In this document: one piece after another, positions 28,361 through 39,153 of the stretch
Position numbering within the stretch: the stretch's first letter is position 1
How the letters are laid out: each line of letters starts with the position of its first letter
Notes under the pieces: generated by a model
Databases searched by the model: none
The model's input: the letters and a program-made list of their open reading frames with translations, nothing else
What the model was told of the DNA's origin: nothing
Made by a program: the position numbers and the translations under genes
Assembly (NCBI GenBank): GCA_963848825.1
Contig: CAWKFA010000017.1
Span: forward strand, 1-64,000
DNA from: CAVVSQ01 sp963848825
GTDB taxonomy: Bacteria; Planctomycetota; Planctomycetia; Gemmatales; Gemmataceae
Length of the DNA stretch: 64,000 bases
Reading direction: 5' to 3'

Positions 28361-30738
28361 TCAAGGTAGCTTCCAGTCAAGGATATTGGCGAAAACTTGT
28401 TCCGCGTCGAGGTTGGGAACGGTGAGTGACGGATGGATGGCCACGGTTGGCGGGATTTGCCAGAGGGGAATGAGCGGCATGTGTTCGTAAAGGTGGGCAT
28501 GAATGCTCTGCTGGTAATCGCGCACCGTCGCGAATTGGCGATGGCTCATGGCGGAGCGCAGCAGGCCCTGCAGCTTCGCGTCATTGTCGTAGCCGAGGAA
28601 GTTGGAGCCGCCCGCTAGCATGGCGTCGGGGTGGGGATCAAATAGCGGCCAGAGCCAAAAGTTGTTATCCGGAAAGTCCCAATGGTGATAAGCCAGCTCG
28701 TAATCGCGCTTGCCGATGGCGTCGCGCATCTGTTGTTCGGTCAGGGGCACCTGAGTGAGGACAAGGTCCACCTTGACCTGCGCGAAAAGGCCCGTCATTT
28801 GCTCGGTGATGGCGGCACAAGCCTCCTTCACGCCGGGGACGTCGGCGGGGAATTTGAGGCTGAGGCGAATGGGACCGAGCTGTTGTCCAGCTTTTTTGGC
28901 AAACGATTTGGCCAGTTCGGGCTGGAATATATCCAGGGGAACGCGCGGTGGCGGACACGATGCCCAGGAATGAAGCGGGAAGGGCCCGTTTAAGGCCACC
29001 GGCGGGTTGGCGGTGCCCTCGGCGGCGTGAAATACATCTTGCAGGATCTTCTTCCGGGATATCGCCAGCCCCAGGGCGCGGCGCAGGTCCTGGTTGGTCA
29101 GACTGGCAGTTCGATGGTTCGCCGCCAGGAAATAAACTCGCCGCGTCGGCAACGAACGCACGTCGGCAAAACCCAACTTCGTCAAGGAACCCGCGTCCCG
29201 GCTCGGAACATCGAGCGCGAACTGGCAGCGCGGCTGCTCGCTGGTTTGCTCATCCTTCCAGGCTACCAGGCGCACTTCGCGCACGGCATTTTGTTTGCCA
29301 TAACGATTAAAGGCCGGGTTGGTCCGGAAAACCGCGACCGTGCGCGTACCTTCCTGTGCCTGGCCGACGTAACGAAATGGCCCGCTGCCCACCGGAGCGC
29401 TGGCGAAGGCCGGGTCTGTCGCGGAACGTAGCGGCTGGTCCCGATATTTCTGCGGCAATACGTGGAAGGCCAGGGGCGCCAGGGGATCCAATAGTCCTTG
29501 TTTCAGCGTGATGTCGAGGGAAAAGGGCTGGCCCTCGAAACGTGGAACTTCGAGCAGATCGCGCCAGGTGGAAGTGGTGGCCAATAACTGTGCTGTATGG
29601 CGGACGTCGGCCGTCGTCAGGCGTTCGCCATCAGACCAGTAGGCGTCTCGGCGAAGTTCGATGTGTTGGCGCCGCCCGTCAACCTGAGGCAAACCGGCGA
29701 CAATTTCTGGCAAATAATATTGGCCGCCGGCGGCATCGAAGCGCACCTGGACGAGGCGGCTAAATAATAAATCGAGCGCTTGTTTCTCGGCGTTTGTCCA
29801 TGCGGTTGCGGGGGACAGGTTCCCCGGAAGCTGCCGGACGGCAACGTGAAGGACACGATAAGTCTTCGTTAGCTTGGCGAGTTCATCAGCAACACCAGGC
29901 GCACGGGGCCAAAGGGCCAGGGCTTCCTCCAACTTGAGCTCCGCTTGTTCGCGGGCCAGTTTGCCGGCCTCGGCCGCGAGCGTTTGCGCGGCGCACAGCG
30001 TTTTACGCAAGGGTTCGGCCTGTGGGCTACTCAGGGACTGTTGATCCAGGTGGTCGAGCACGTCGCGAATTTTGCGAAAATCGCCCTCTTTCAATTTGGC
30101 GTCGCCGTAAGCAACCCAAAGGGCGCGTACACTGTCGCGCAGAGCGGGATCGACGGCCAACCAGGCATCGGCACGGCGTAGCGCCGCGGCCCAGGCGGCC
30201 TCGTCCTGGCCTGGTCGCGACCATAACGACAGTTCCTGGCGACGTACCTCATGTAGCTGATCCGCGATGCCATCGCGCAGGCTGGCCCAGGGGTCGGCGG
30301 CAAGCGGGGCATGTGCCCGCCGGCCCGCATGCCAGGAACCCACGCTTGCAAGCGTTTTTCGGCCATTGGCAGTTGATCGCCGGTGGGGTCTTTCAGCAAG
30401 GGAACGATCTCTTCCAGGACACGCGTTTCAAAAAACACAATTTTGGCGATGGCGGCCGAAGACATGGTTTGCGGCTTGCTTGGCGCGTCAAGCAGTGCGA
30501 AGGTCAACGGATCGACATATTTATTGGGAGCGCCCGGAAAGTTCTGTAATGGAACGACCTCCAGGACCTGGCCATCGACGAGATAGATCTTGTCGGCGGC
30601 TATTGTTTTTTCCGCGACGCCCGCATCCTGGCCGAGCAAGGACCAGCCTGGAAAAGCTCCCATGGGAAGCAGGCACAACACGAAAGGAAGGAAAAGCCGG
30701 CGAAGAGAACATTCGATGGTAAATGAGCGCTTGTGCAT
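28361..30738 (-). CDS. extracellular solute-binding protein family 5 (one frameshift)
   Basis: About 790 residues. ATG 30738 opens a signal peptide (RRLFLPFVLCLLPMGAFPGW). An N-terminal region of about 230 residues unique to this protein begins AADKIYLVDGQVLEVVPLQN and continues with helical, Ala/Leu-rich sequence. From about residue 240 there is an SBP_bac_5 domain: IVAGLPQVDGRRQHIELRRD, YWSDGERLTTADVRHTAQLL, GSGPFRYVGQAQEGTRTVAV, NQDLRRALGLAISRKKILQD and YELAYHHWDFPDNNFWLWPL. A frameshift lies near 30310. Family members bind peptides or nickel for ABC importers, but no permease or ATPase gene is adjacent, so the partner and ligand are unknown. Confidence 0.85.
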
Positions 30739-30858
30739 CAGGCATCGCCAGGGGACGGGCGTGACGGGTTCGGTATCTTGCGAAAAGGCCTCGTGGACAT
30801 TAAGATTCATTATACAAGCCCAACGAATGCGTGCAGGTTCGCGGAAAGAAGAGTCTCC

Positions 30859-31281
30859 ATGTCGCAGAAAATGCCCAAGACCGTGGTGGTCGCTTTCAAG
30901 GTCGAGGAGGAATTGGCGGAGTTCCTGAACCAGTTGCCCAACAAGAGCGCTTTCATCCGTAAAGCCATTTCGGCCCAGATGAATATGGCGTGTCCGGTTT
31001 GCCATGGTTCGGGGCAAGTGAACCGCTGGATTCATGACCATTTTGTACCCCTTATCAATAGTCTCAACGACAAGACCTGTGACGGCTGTGGAACGCAGCT
31101 GGCATTGCCGGACGATCCCGGTGCGCTTTCGGGTGAGGACCATGCCCGGCTCGAACAATCCTTGAAGGGCGGCCCACTTTATTGCGATCCCTGCTTCGGC
31201 AAGGCGCCGCCCTGCAATGATTGCGGCTGGCACATCGCCGCGGGCAAGGCCGCCGACCACCACAAGCACGCACACAGGTAG
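30859..31281 (+). CDS. RHH-type protein with zinc-ribbon cysteine pairs
   Basis: 140 residues from ATG 30859. The N-terminal 40 residues (TVVVAFKVEEELAEFLNQLP, then NKSAFIRKAI) have the strand-helix-helix pattern of CopG/RHH DNA-binding proteins. Several Cys pairs follow: CPVCHGSG, CDGCGTQ, CDPC and CNDCGW, with His-rich ends, enough for two zinc sites. Such a fusion suggests a DNA-binding regulator with a metal-dependent second domain. The gene diverges from the solute-binding protein gene and is followed after 2 bp by the decarboxylase start, so the two may be cotranscribed. No frameshift. Confidence 0.75.
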   Translation: MSQKMPKTVVVAFKVEEELAEFLNQLPNKSAFIRKAISAQMNMACPVCHGSGQVNRWIHDHFVPLINSLNDKTCDGCGTQLALPDDPGALSGEDHARLEQSLKGGPLYCDPCFGKAPPCNDCGWHIAAGKAADHHKHAHR

Positions 31282-31283
31282 CC

Positions 31284-32728
31284 ATGGGTCTCTCGCTGAC
31301 AGAGTTGCGTGCTGCTTCGCCGCGCCGCTCGAGCATCCCTCTCTCGACTGGATTCACCAGGCCAGTTCGGCTGTCACCACCGCGCTGATCGATGACTTCG
31401 CGGGCCTTGGCGAGCGTCCGGTTGGTGGGACAGCCGGGCGGGCCGAGATGGAGGCCCTGTTGCGGGAGCCACCGCCGGAGTATGGGCAGGAATTCGCCCA
31501 GGTGCTCGGTGAGATACAGGCGAATATACTTCCTTACACCTTGCGACCGAGCCATCCCCGCTTCCTCGCCTTTATTCCGGGTGCGCCACATTCGTTTCCA
31601 TCCTCGGCGACTGGCTTTGCGCGGGCCTTAATCTCTTCGCCGGCGTGTGGAAGGAGGCGCCGGCAGTCGCCGAAATAGAAATCCTGGTACTTGATTGGTT
31701 CAAGGGCTTTTTGGGCTACCCCGCCCTGGCACGCGGCATATTGACGGGCGGTGGGTCCGAGGCCAACCTTACAGCTTTGGTGGTGGCGCGGAACCCCTGA
31801 GCGCTGCCGACCGCCCGGCGCGGTGCTGTATACTTCGGAACAACGGCATTATTCCATCGATCGCGCCCTCAAAGTGATGGGCATGTGTCCGGAGCAAGTG
31901 CGGCAGGTGCCCGCCGATGCCGGTTATCGACTGATGCCGGATGCTCTGGCGAAGGCGGTCATCGAGGATCGGCAGGCGGGGCGTCTACCCTGGGTTTTAG
32001 TGGCTAACGCGGGCGCTACCAATACGGGCACGGTCGACCCGCTGGATGAGTTGGCGGACTTTTGCAGGGACCAGGGTTTATGGTTTCATGTGGACGCCGC
32101 GTATGGTTGGCCGGCGGTTCTCACTGAGGAGGGCAGGAGAATTTTACGCGGGATCGAGCGGGCGGACTCGATAACGCTTGATCCGCATAAATGGTTCGGA
32201 CAACCCTTCGAGGCGGGGTGCGTGTTGGTGCGCAACGGGCGGGCGCTGGCCGATACCTTTCAACTACGCCCTGATTATTTGCAGGATGTCATTCCCGACG
32301 AGGGGGAAATCAACTTCGCGGACCATGGCATCGCGCTCACACGGCGGTTTCGGGCCTTGAAGATCTGGTTTTCGGTGAAAATATTGGGCGTGGCCTGGTT
32401 TCGTGGGCTCGTCGCCCACTGCTGCCATCTCGCCGACTACGCCCAGTCACTCCTGGAAACGACGGGCCAGTTCGAAATACTCAGTCCGCGGCAATTGAGC
32501 ATCGTTTGTTTTCGTTATCGCGCAGGTGGGCAGGCGACTGCTCTCGATGCTCTCAACCTGGCGATCTGCGAGCGCATATGCGCCACCGGTCGCGTGTTTC
32601 TCTCCACGACGCGTCTGGGTGGGAGAACCGCTGTCCGTTTGTGTTTTGTCAACTGGCGCACGACCGCGGCGGATGTCGAGGAGGTGGTGCGTCTGCTGGT
32701 GGAAATTGGCGGCGAGCTGTCCAGGTAA
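31284..32728 (+). CDS. pyridoxal-phosphate-dependent decarboxylase (frameshifted)
   Basis: A group II decarboxylase (aromatic-L-amino-acid/glutamate type) of about 480 residues. Visible blocks are HPRFLAFIPGAP, ILGDWLCAGLNLFAGVWKEA, GYPALARGILTGGGSEANLT (PLP phosphate site), WVLVANAGATNTGTVDPLDE, GLWFHVDAAYGWPAVL (Asp/His contacts to PLP) and SITLDPHKWFGQPFEAGCVL, with the Schiff-base Lys in DPHKW. At least three frameshifts (near 31330, 31595 and 31800) break the frame. The start ATG 31284 lies 2 bp after the RHH/zinc gene. The family removes the carboxyl group from aromatic or acidic amino acids; the substrate cannot be told from sequence. Confidence 0.88.
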
Positions 32729-32775
32729 ACGACCGCTCCACCGGCCAGGCGGCGGTGGAGCGGGGCTACAAGCTC

Positions 32776-33102
32776 TTAAAATTGATCAAGCCAGAAGTGG
32801 GAACCGCGATAGAATCGTTGTGGTTGCCACAATTCGTAGCGCCAGTTGATTTCCTTGAAGGCGGGATAGGCCTGGTAAGCGGGCGGCTTCATGTAGGGCA
32901 TGCCCTGAGCCTCGGGCCATTTCGGCGAGGTCGCCGGCCAGTAATTGTGGGGAAAGTATTGGTACGGGTAGTAATAGAAATTGTTGAGTTGATAACTGGG
33001 ATAGCTATTATTGTACTGGTACTGGGCGGACGCCTGAGGTTGGTCGCTCATGGCGGCCAGAATCAGACAGATCGTTGCCGTCGTCAAAAGCGCGCGACCC
33101 AT
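32776..33102 (-). CDS. secreted Tyr/Pro-rich protein
   Basis: 108 residues with a signal peptide (LLTTATICLILAAMSDQPQA). The mature part is very rich in Tyr, Asn and Pro: NNFYYYPYQYFPHNYWPATS, then PPAYQAYPAFKEINWRYELW and a conserved-looking end RGSHFWLDQF. It is intact, with AGGAGGAT about 3-8 nt before ATG 33102. Small Tyr-rich exported proteins are frequent in Gemmata-type planctomycetes. Some are labelled calmodulin-binding in databases, which is not supported by function. A structural or cell-surface role is a guess. Confidence 0.8.
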   Translation of the reverse strand: MGRALLTTATICLILAAMSDQPQASAQYQYNNSYPSYQLNNFYYYPYQYFPHNYWPATSPKWPEAQGMPYMKPPAYQAYPAFKEINWRYELWQPQRFYRGSHFWLDQF

Positions 33103-33372
33103 GATATCCTCCTGAAGGTTCGCTCTCGTGCCCCATCATGCGTGTTGCGTAGCCGAATTCGCTAAAACCCGGTACGTAGGCGTCACTTCGCTCGCAAAAC
33201 TCCCGGGTCCGTTTTGGCTCACCACCAATCTACCCGATAATCTTGTTTCTCGGCCCATGGCAACCGGAATTTCTTGCCCTTTCGTTTTCCATGACCAATA
33301 TTTTCCACAAGGGTGGAAAAGTCGCCCTCTTTTGACGTGAACAAACGAACAGATAAGGTGCCGGGGCCTGCC

Positions 33373-34818
33373 ATGCGACCAATTCTCTCAACGCGGACGC
33401 GAAATCGGCTGGTGGTAGTACTTGAACCGCTGTGGCGACTGGTCGTCTTGTTGCTGCCCACGGTGCTGCTGCTGGCAGCAAGCTTTCGTCACACAGGCAC
33501 GCCCAAAGATGGCATCATGCTCTGGGCTGGCACAGCCTTCCAGGCCTTTGTTTGCCTGTTGACCTTTTGCAGTCGGCGTTCCTGGAACCAGCCACTGGGC
33601 CCGGCGGTTGTCACGCTCTATTTGATTGCGCTGGCCTGGCTCTGGTTGGGAAGCCAGGCAGAGGACTGGTTTACCCCCCTGGCCAAAGCATTCTTGCTGG
33701 TCGTGCCCATGGTAGTCTTTGGCTTCCAGACCTTGAATGAGTCGGGTGCGCCAGCCTTGCGCCGCGCCAACCTCCTGGCCCAGCCTCGCCGAGCGCCAGG
33801 AATGGCCGTCGGACCTTGCGGTTTGTCGGACGCTGCCGGAGGTCAAGGCCCTGCGGGCAGCGCTCAGCTATGATGCAGCGCCGGCCCTGGCGCTTTTGCA
33901 ACATTCGCGCCTGGAAGTACGCGTGGCGGCACTGGCGGCACTGGAGTTTCGCAAGGAATGGCGTGCCGGCCAGGCCGAACTGGTACTGCAAATCGCCCAG
34001 CGTGCCGAGCAACCGGTAATCCGCGCTGCCGCTGTTACGGCCCTTGGGAATGTGGACGATCGCGAGTTGGTCCAAACACTGGCGCAATTCCTGCACGACA
34101 ATAGCCGAGAAGTGCGCCGCGCCACCACGGAGGCCCTCTTGTGGGACACCGAGCATCGCTGGACATGGATTCGCTTTGCCGTCCGACGAATTTTGGCGGA
34201 CCCTCTCTTTTTAAGTGACGGACCCTTGACGCATGACGGGCAGTTACTGACCGCGGAAGCGGTCAAGGACCTGACGGCATGGTGCGCGGAAAAGGGGGTC
34301 TTGTCGGCGCGTGCCGCGTTGACGTTGGCTTCCCACTACACGCGGCGCTTAGCGAACGACCGGATACCGAACTGGTGCAATCGCTGCGATCCCAGTTAAG
34401 TGATCCGCGAACGCCGGCAGTTTGGCGACTTGAGCTGGGCAGAGTCTTGCAGAATTTCCAGGAGATCGACGCTCCGTTGCTCGAAAAGCTGCTCGACCCC
34501 GCGAACCCCGCTTCCTTGCGGCTTATTGCCTCCGAGAACATCCTGGCCGACAATGCGGACGGCCCCAATCGCGCACATGCTCTGGCGACGCTGCGTGATT
34601 TGGCTCGCCTGCCCAATCGCGAGATTGCGCTGGCCACGGCCGACCTGATTCAACGGCGGCTGGGAATCGACCTGGGCATGGGCCTGGGCCAGGCGCTGCC
34701 GGCACTCCATAGCCGGCAAGCGGCGGAGATTACGCGCAGTGTCATGCACTGGGCCAGTCAGGCCGACGCGGTGGCGCTGGAAGAGAAGGATATGGAAAAC
34801 TCGCACATTCTGCGTTGA
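33373..34818 (+). CDS. HEAT-repeat membrane protein (two frameshifts)
   Basis: About 480 residues from ATG 33373. The N-terminal third holds four membrane segments: LVVLLLPTVLLLAASF, GTAFQAFVCLLTFC, AVVTLYLIALAWLWLG and FLLVVPMVVFGFQ. After a frameshift near 33790, HEAT-like repeats follow: LLQHSRLEVRVAALAALEFR, AEQPVIRAAAVTALGNVDDR and LHDNSREVRRATTEALLWDT. After a second frameshift near 34330 come SLRLIASENILADNADGPNR and similar helices. HEAT solenoids bind proteins, so this may be a membrane-anchored scaffold. A strong terminator follows at 34845. Confidence 0.75.
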
Positions 34819-34844
34819 GCGCGTTAGCACTGGAAGCATTACAC

Positions 34845-34891
34845 AAAACGAGAACAGGACCTTTGGATTGCAAAGGTCCTGTCCTCGTTTT
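34845..34891. terminator. strong bidirectional rho-independent terminator
   Basis: AAAACGAGAACAGGACCTTT pairs with the complement ending in CTCGTTTT around a 4-nt turn (about 20 bp, one mismatch). A-rich and T-rich outer arms let it work in both directions. It separates the convergent HEAT-repeat gene and the small secreted protein gene. Confidence 0.85.
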
Positions 34892-34934
34892 GCTTCGGAC
34901 TTGCCGAGTGGCAATGTGTTCCTGGATCGCTAGC

Positions 34935-35247
34935 TCAATCCGTGACGTATGGCATGTACAACGTGGGCTGCGACGTCGTGTAGAGGAACGGTGAGCCGTC
35001 GTGATAGTAATACGACCCACCAGGTGCCAGAATCACGCGCGGCACCCAGCGGCCACGATTGTCGACGCCGTAATACTGCCAAACCTCGCGTGTTCCCGGC
35101 CTGGGCAATGGGTTGGCATAATAACTTTGCCCCAGCGCCGGGCGCTGGGGCTTGGAATTGCTTCGCTTCCTCCTTGCTGGGTTCGTCGGCCCGGCTAATG
35201 CCGGCGCTGCCAAAAACCAATGCAAGAACTGCAAAAAGTCGAACCAT
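34935..35247 (-). CDS. small secreted protein (one frameshift)
   Basis: About 104 residues. ATG 35247 starts a signal peptide (VRLFAVLALVFGSAGISRAD). A frameshift near 35150, in the GCGCCGGGCGCTGG run, connects KQFQAPAP to the mature end QSYYANPLPRPGTREVWQYY, GVDNRGRWVPRVILAPGG and TTSQPTLYMPYVTD. It is Tyr/Pro-rich like its neighbours at 32776 and 35270. The same strand and a 22-bp gap to the next upstream gene suggest one transcription unit. No enzymatic motif. Confidence 0.72.
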
Positions 35248-35269
35248 AGAAAACCTGAAGGTTCAGGGA

Positions 35270-35998
35270 TTAACGATCTCCGTAAGCTGGGTAGGAGGTC
35301 GCTTTGGGCTTGGCTGTTGCGGGGATCGAGACCAACCTGCCCTCGAACGGCACTGTCGGCGCGGGTCGTTCCAGGGTCGGGGTTATTCCGTTCTGCGGTG
35401 GCAGAGGTAAGGTTTTTCGCGGTCCGCCATCGTAATTGAAAGTACCGTCACCGCCTGTCGGCGAAGTCGGTCGGTAATTTGCAGGGGACTGGAACAAGGA
35501 CGGCTGGCTAGGAGAACTTGAGCCGAGTACGGTCGTGGCGGGCAGGTTAGGCACGTTGGCCGCGATCGGGTTCACACCGTCATAGCCGTAGTCCGCAGAC
35601 GGGTAGTAGTAGCTCGGAGCGTAATAGCTAGGAGCATAGTAGCTCGGGTAGGAATAGCTGGCATAGCTCGGATAGTAGGCATAGCCGGGGTAAAAGTACG
35701 GCCGAAAATAGACGTAGGGGCGGTAGTACGGCCGGTAGGCATAGGGGCGATAAAAGCCGCGGTAGCCACCAACGTAGCCGCGATAACCCCCGACGTAACC
35801 TCGGTAACCACCGCGATAGCCGCCGCGATACCCACCGCGATAATAAACTTGCTCAAGGTCAGCCTGGCCATCGAAAACCAGGGATTGCACGGTGGCGTCG
35901 TTCGCGTTACCCAACCGAAGTGTATCGTCTGCCTTCGCCATCGGGGCCAGGGCTAACAGGCAAAGAGTGGCAGCCGGTGCCCAAAGAAAGCGTTGCAT
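35270..35998 (-). CDS. secreted Tyr/Gly-rich repeat protein
   Basis: 242 residues from ATG 35998 with GGAGGAAA about 6 nt upstream. A signal peptide (APAATLCLLALAPMAKADDT) is followed by a short folded stretch. A low-complexity core follows: YRGGYRGGYRGGYRGYVGG repeats, then YRPY/YFRPY runs and SYYAPSYYAPSYYYPS. The C-terminal 90 residues are Pro/Ser/Thr-rich (TVPFEGRLVSIPATAKPKAT). The GGYRG units come from near-identical 12-15 bp DNA repeats. It resembles other planctomycete surface proteins; a cell-envelope or adhesive role is inferred. The frame is intact. Confidence 0.8.
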   Translation of the reverse strand: MQRFLWAPAATLCLLALAPMAKADDTLRLGNANDATVQSLVFDGQADLEQVYYRGGYRGGYRGGYRGYVGGYRGYVGGYRGFYRPYAYRPYYRPYVYFRPYFYPGYAYYPSYASYSYPSYYAPSYYAPSYYYPSADYGYDGVNPIAANVPNLPATTVLGSSSPSQPSLFQSPANYRPTSPTGGDGTFNYDGGPRKTLPLPPQNGITPTLERPAPTVPFEGRLVSIPATAKPKATSYPAYGDR

Positions 35999-36224
35999 GG
36001 TGATTTCCTCCACAATAAAGAACGGAAATGATCGCACATCCTGTGTTCGTTCGCTAACACGTTTCGCTTTTCATTGTAATGGGCTACACGACGCCATGTC
36101 AAATTACTCTTTCGTAGGGTGATGAATCCAGAGCGTCACGCGCGAAAAGCACCATAATGCCGCGGCTGCGGTGGCAAAAAACGCTTGACCGCCACAATCT
36201 ACCACGAATCGAGGGTGCGTTAAC

Positions 36225-36315
36225 CTTAAGAGCGTTCGGAAAAAAAGGGGTCAGACCCCTTCAATACCTGTTCGCTTCAAGGGGTCTGACCCCTTTTTTT
36301 CCGAACGCTCTTAAG
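36225..36315. repeat. MITE-like inverted repeat, copy 1
   Basis: Two perfect 37-bp arms (36225-36261 and 36279-36315) start CTTAAGAGCGTTCGG and contain AAAAAAAGGGGTCAGACCCC. The loop is 17 nt. The core GGGGTCAGACCCC is itself palindromic. A second copy at 62829-62935 has the same loop plus an insertion. Located 16 bp beyond the aceE stop codon, it may also end transcription. Confidence 0.9.
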
Positions 36316-36331
36316 AAGCCGAGCCTAAGCC

Positions 36332-39024
36332 TCAAACCGTCATGGGGTCGGGCTTGTCGGGATTGATGCCAAGGTCCTTGATGGCTTTCTCCACGAGAGT
36401 CGTCTTGATCTCGCCCCGACGGGCCAGTTGTTCCAGGGCCGCGACCGTGATGCATTCCGCGTCAACCTCGAAGAAACGGCGCAACGATGACCGGTTCTCG
36501 CTACGGCCGAAGCCATCGGTGCCCAGCGCGGTGAGGCCGCCAGGGACCCAGCGTTGAATTTGCTCCTGATTGGACTTCTGGTAATCGCTGACGGCAATGA
36601 AGATACCTTTTTCGCCCGCCAGCAGCGTTTCCAGGTAGCTCTTTTTGGCCGGCGCGGTTGGATGCAAGCGATTCCAGCGTTCGCATTCCAGCGCTTCGCG
36701 GCGTAATTCCTTGTAACTGGTGACGCTCCAGACGTCGGCGGCAAAGCCATATCGTTCGGCCAGAAGCTCCTGGGCACGCATGGCCTCGCGCAAAATGGAA
36801 CCGCTGCCAAGCAGATGGATTTTCGACTTGGCCCCTTGCCCGGGTTTGATGGAGCTGGAACGGAACCTGTACATGCCCCGTACGATGCCGTCAGCCGCAC
36901 CCTGGGGCATGGCTTCCATGGGATAATTCTCGTTGCTGACCGTCAGGTAATAGAAGATTTGTTCCTTTTTCTCGTACATGCGGCGGATGCCATCCTGGAC
37001 GATCAGGGCGATTTCGAAGGCAAAGGCCGGATCATAGGCTTTGATGGTCGGCACCGTGCCCGCGAGAATGTGGCTATGGCCGTCTTGATGCTGGAGGCCT
37101 TCGCCGGCCAACGTGGTTCGACCAGCAGTGCCGCCGATAAGGAAGCCGCGACAACGCATGTCGGCGGCGGCCCAAATAAGGTCGCCGATCCTCTGGAAAC
37201 CAAACATGGAATAATAAATGAAGAACGGGACCATCGGCACGCCGAGGTTCGCATAGGCCGTACCCGCGGCGATAAAAGAGGACATGGAACCGGCCTCGGT
37301 TATGCCCTCCTCGAGTATCTGTCCCGTCCGATCTTCGCGATAGCGCGTCAATGTGTGGAAATCGACCGGCTCGTAGAGCTGGCCCACGCTTGAATAAATG
37401 CCGAACTTGGTAAACATGTCCTCCATGCCGAAGGTGCGTGCCTCGTCGGGGATGATGGGGACGACGTACTTGCCCAGCTCCGGCTCGCGCAGCAGGTGGC
37501 GGAGCAGATCGGCAAAGGCCATGGTCGTCGACACGGCGCGTCCGCCACTGCCCTTGAGAAAGGGTTCGAGCACCGCATCCGAGGGCGCCTTGATGATCGG
37601 GGCGTTGTCGACGCGGTGGGGGATATAACCGCCGAGTTCCGCGCGGCGCTGGTGCATGTACTGGATTTCGGGGCTATCATCGGCCGGCTTATAAAAGGGA
37701 GCGTAATCCTCCTGTTCGTTCGGCGGCAAGGCGATGCCAAAGCGTGTCCGGAACTTGGCGATGCTGGCTTGCTCCATCTTTTTCTTGTTATGGGCAGTGT
37801 TTTGCCCCTCGCCGGCGTCCCCCAGGCCGTAGCCCTTGATCGTCTTGGCGAGAATGACGGTCGGCGAGCCCTTGTGATCGACGGCAGCCTTGTAGGCGGC
37901 GTAAACTTTGATCGGATCGTGGCCGCCGCGAATCAAGCGGGCCAGGTCCTCGTCGGAGAGGTGTTCGACGCGCTTGAGCAATTCTGGATATTTGCCGAAA
38001 AAGTGTTGGCGGATGTAGGCACGCGACTCAATACTGTAGCGCTGATACTCGCCATCGACAGCTTCGTTCATGCGCTGCACGAGCAAGCCGCCCTCATCAT
38101 TGGCCAGCAACGTGTCCCAGCTCGATCCCCAGATGACCTTGATGACGTTCCAGCCGGCACCGCGGAAGGCGGCCTCGAGCTCCTGAATGATTTTGCCATT
38201 GCCGCGGACCGGTCCATCGAGGCGTTGCAGGTTGCAGTTGACGACGAAAATAAGATTGTCGAGCTTCTCACGGGAGGCCAGGGTCAAGGCGCCGAGCGAT
38301 TCCGGCTCATCGGTTTCTCCATCGCCAAGGAAAGCCCAGACCTTCTGGCGTGACGTATCCTTGATGCCGCGATGCTCAAGGTAGCGCAGGAAACGGGCGT
38401 GGTAGATGGCCATAATGGGCCCCAGGCCCATCGATACCGTCGGAAATTGCCAGTAATCCGGCATGAGCCAGGGGTGGGGATAGCTGGATAAGCCGCCGCC
38501 TTCGGCCAGTTCACGCCGGAAATTCTCCAGGCTGCTTCTGATTTAGCCGGCCCTCAAGAAAGCTGCGCGCGTAGATTCCAGGCGTGGAATGGCCCTGGAA
38601 ATAAATCATATCGGCGCCGCCAGGGCTATCCGGGCCATGGAAAAAATGATTGAAGCCAATCTCGTACAGGGTGGCGACCGAGGCGTAGGAGGCGATATGG
38701 CCGCCGATGCCGTCGGACTTGCGGTTCGCTTGCACCACCATGGCGAGCGCATTCCAGCGCGCCAGGCTTTTGATGCGGCGCTTCGATTTCACGGTCGCCG
38801 GGAAAATGGGCCTCGTCTTCGGGAGAGATCGTGTTGACGTACGGCGTATTGAGCGTGTCGGTGCTGACGCCGTTGCGCGCGGCCTTGGTTTTCAATTTAT
38901 TGATGAGATATCGCGCCCGGTCCGGTCCCTGGGTAAGCAGGACGCCGCCGAGGGCGTCGAGCCATTCCTTGGTTTCCAGAACATCGTGGTCGCCGTTTTC
39001 GTGCCCGTTACCGTTCGCTTCCAT
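36332..39024 (-). CDS. aceE: pyruvate dehydrogenase E1 component, homodimeric type (two frameshifts)
   Basis: About 897 residues, the normal length for AceE. It decarboxylates pyruvate with thiamine diphosphate and passes acetyl groups to E2. The N-terminus (KEWLDALGGVLLTQGPDRAR) is followed by GGHIASYASVATLYEIGFNH, the ThDP/Mg motif GDGETDEPESLGALTLASRE...NCNLQRLDGPVRGN, HDPIKVYAAY, VPIIPDEARTFGMEDMF and the C-terminal GLTALGTDGFGRSENRSSLR. Frameshifts lie near 38770 and 38515; at the second, one extra C in CAGCCTGGAG breaks QLENF. A housekeeping enzyme is unlikely to carry two real frameshifts, so these look like sequence errors. No aceF or lpd is adjacent. Confidence 0.95.
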
Positions 39025-39153
39025 CGCGTTCTCCGCCGTGGGTAAACTGTTCCCAAGTCATATAATAATGATCCGCGGTCAAACCTCCAAGTCGCGGGAG
39101 GAAGCGGCAAGATCGCGACCGGCGCGTAGGGTCGCTACAGCGAGGTTATCGCC

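Noticed and set aside
34845..34891. Small RNA gene or mobile hairpin
   Set aside because: Position between convergent genes, A/T outer arms and a tight loop are explained by a bidirectional terminator.
37496..38353. Long plus-strand open frame opposite aceE
   Set aside because: It is an antisense shadow of a GC-rich coding gene; aceE motifs cover the other strand throughout.
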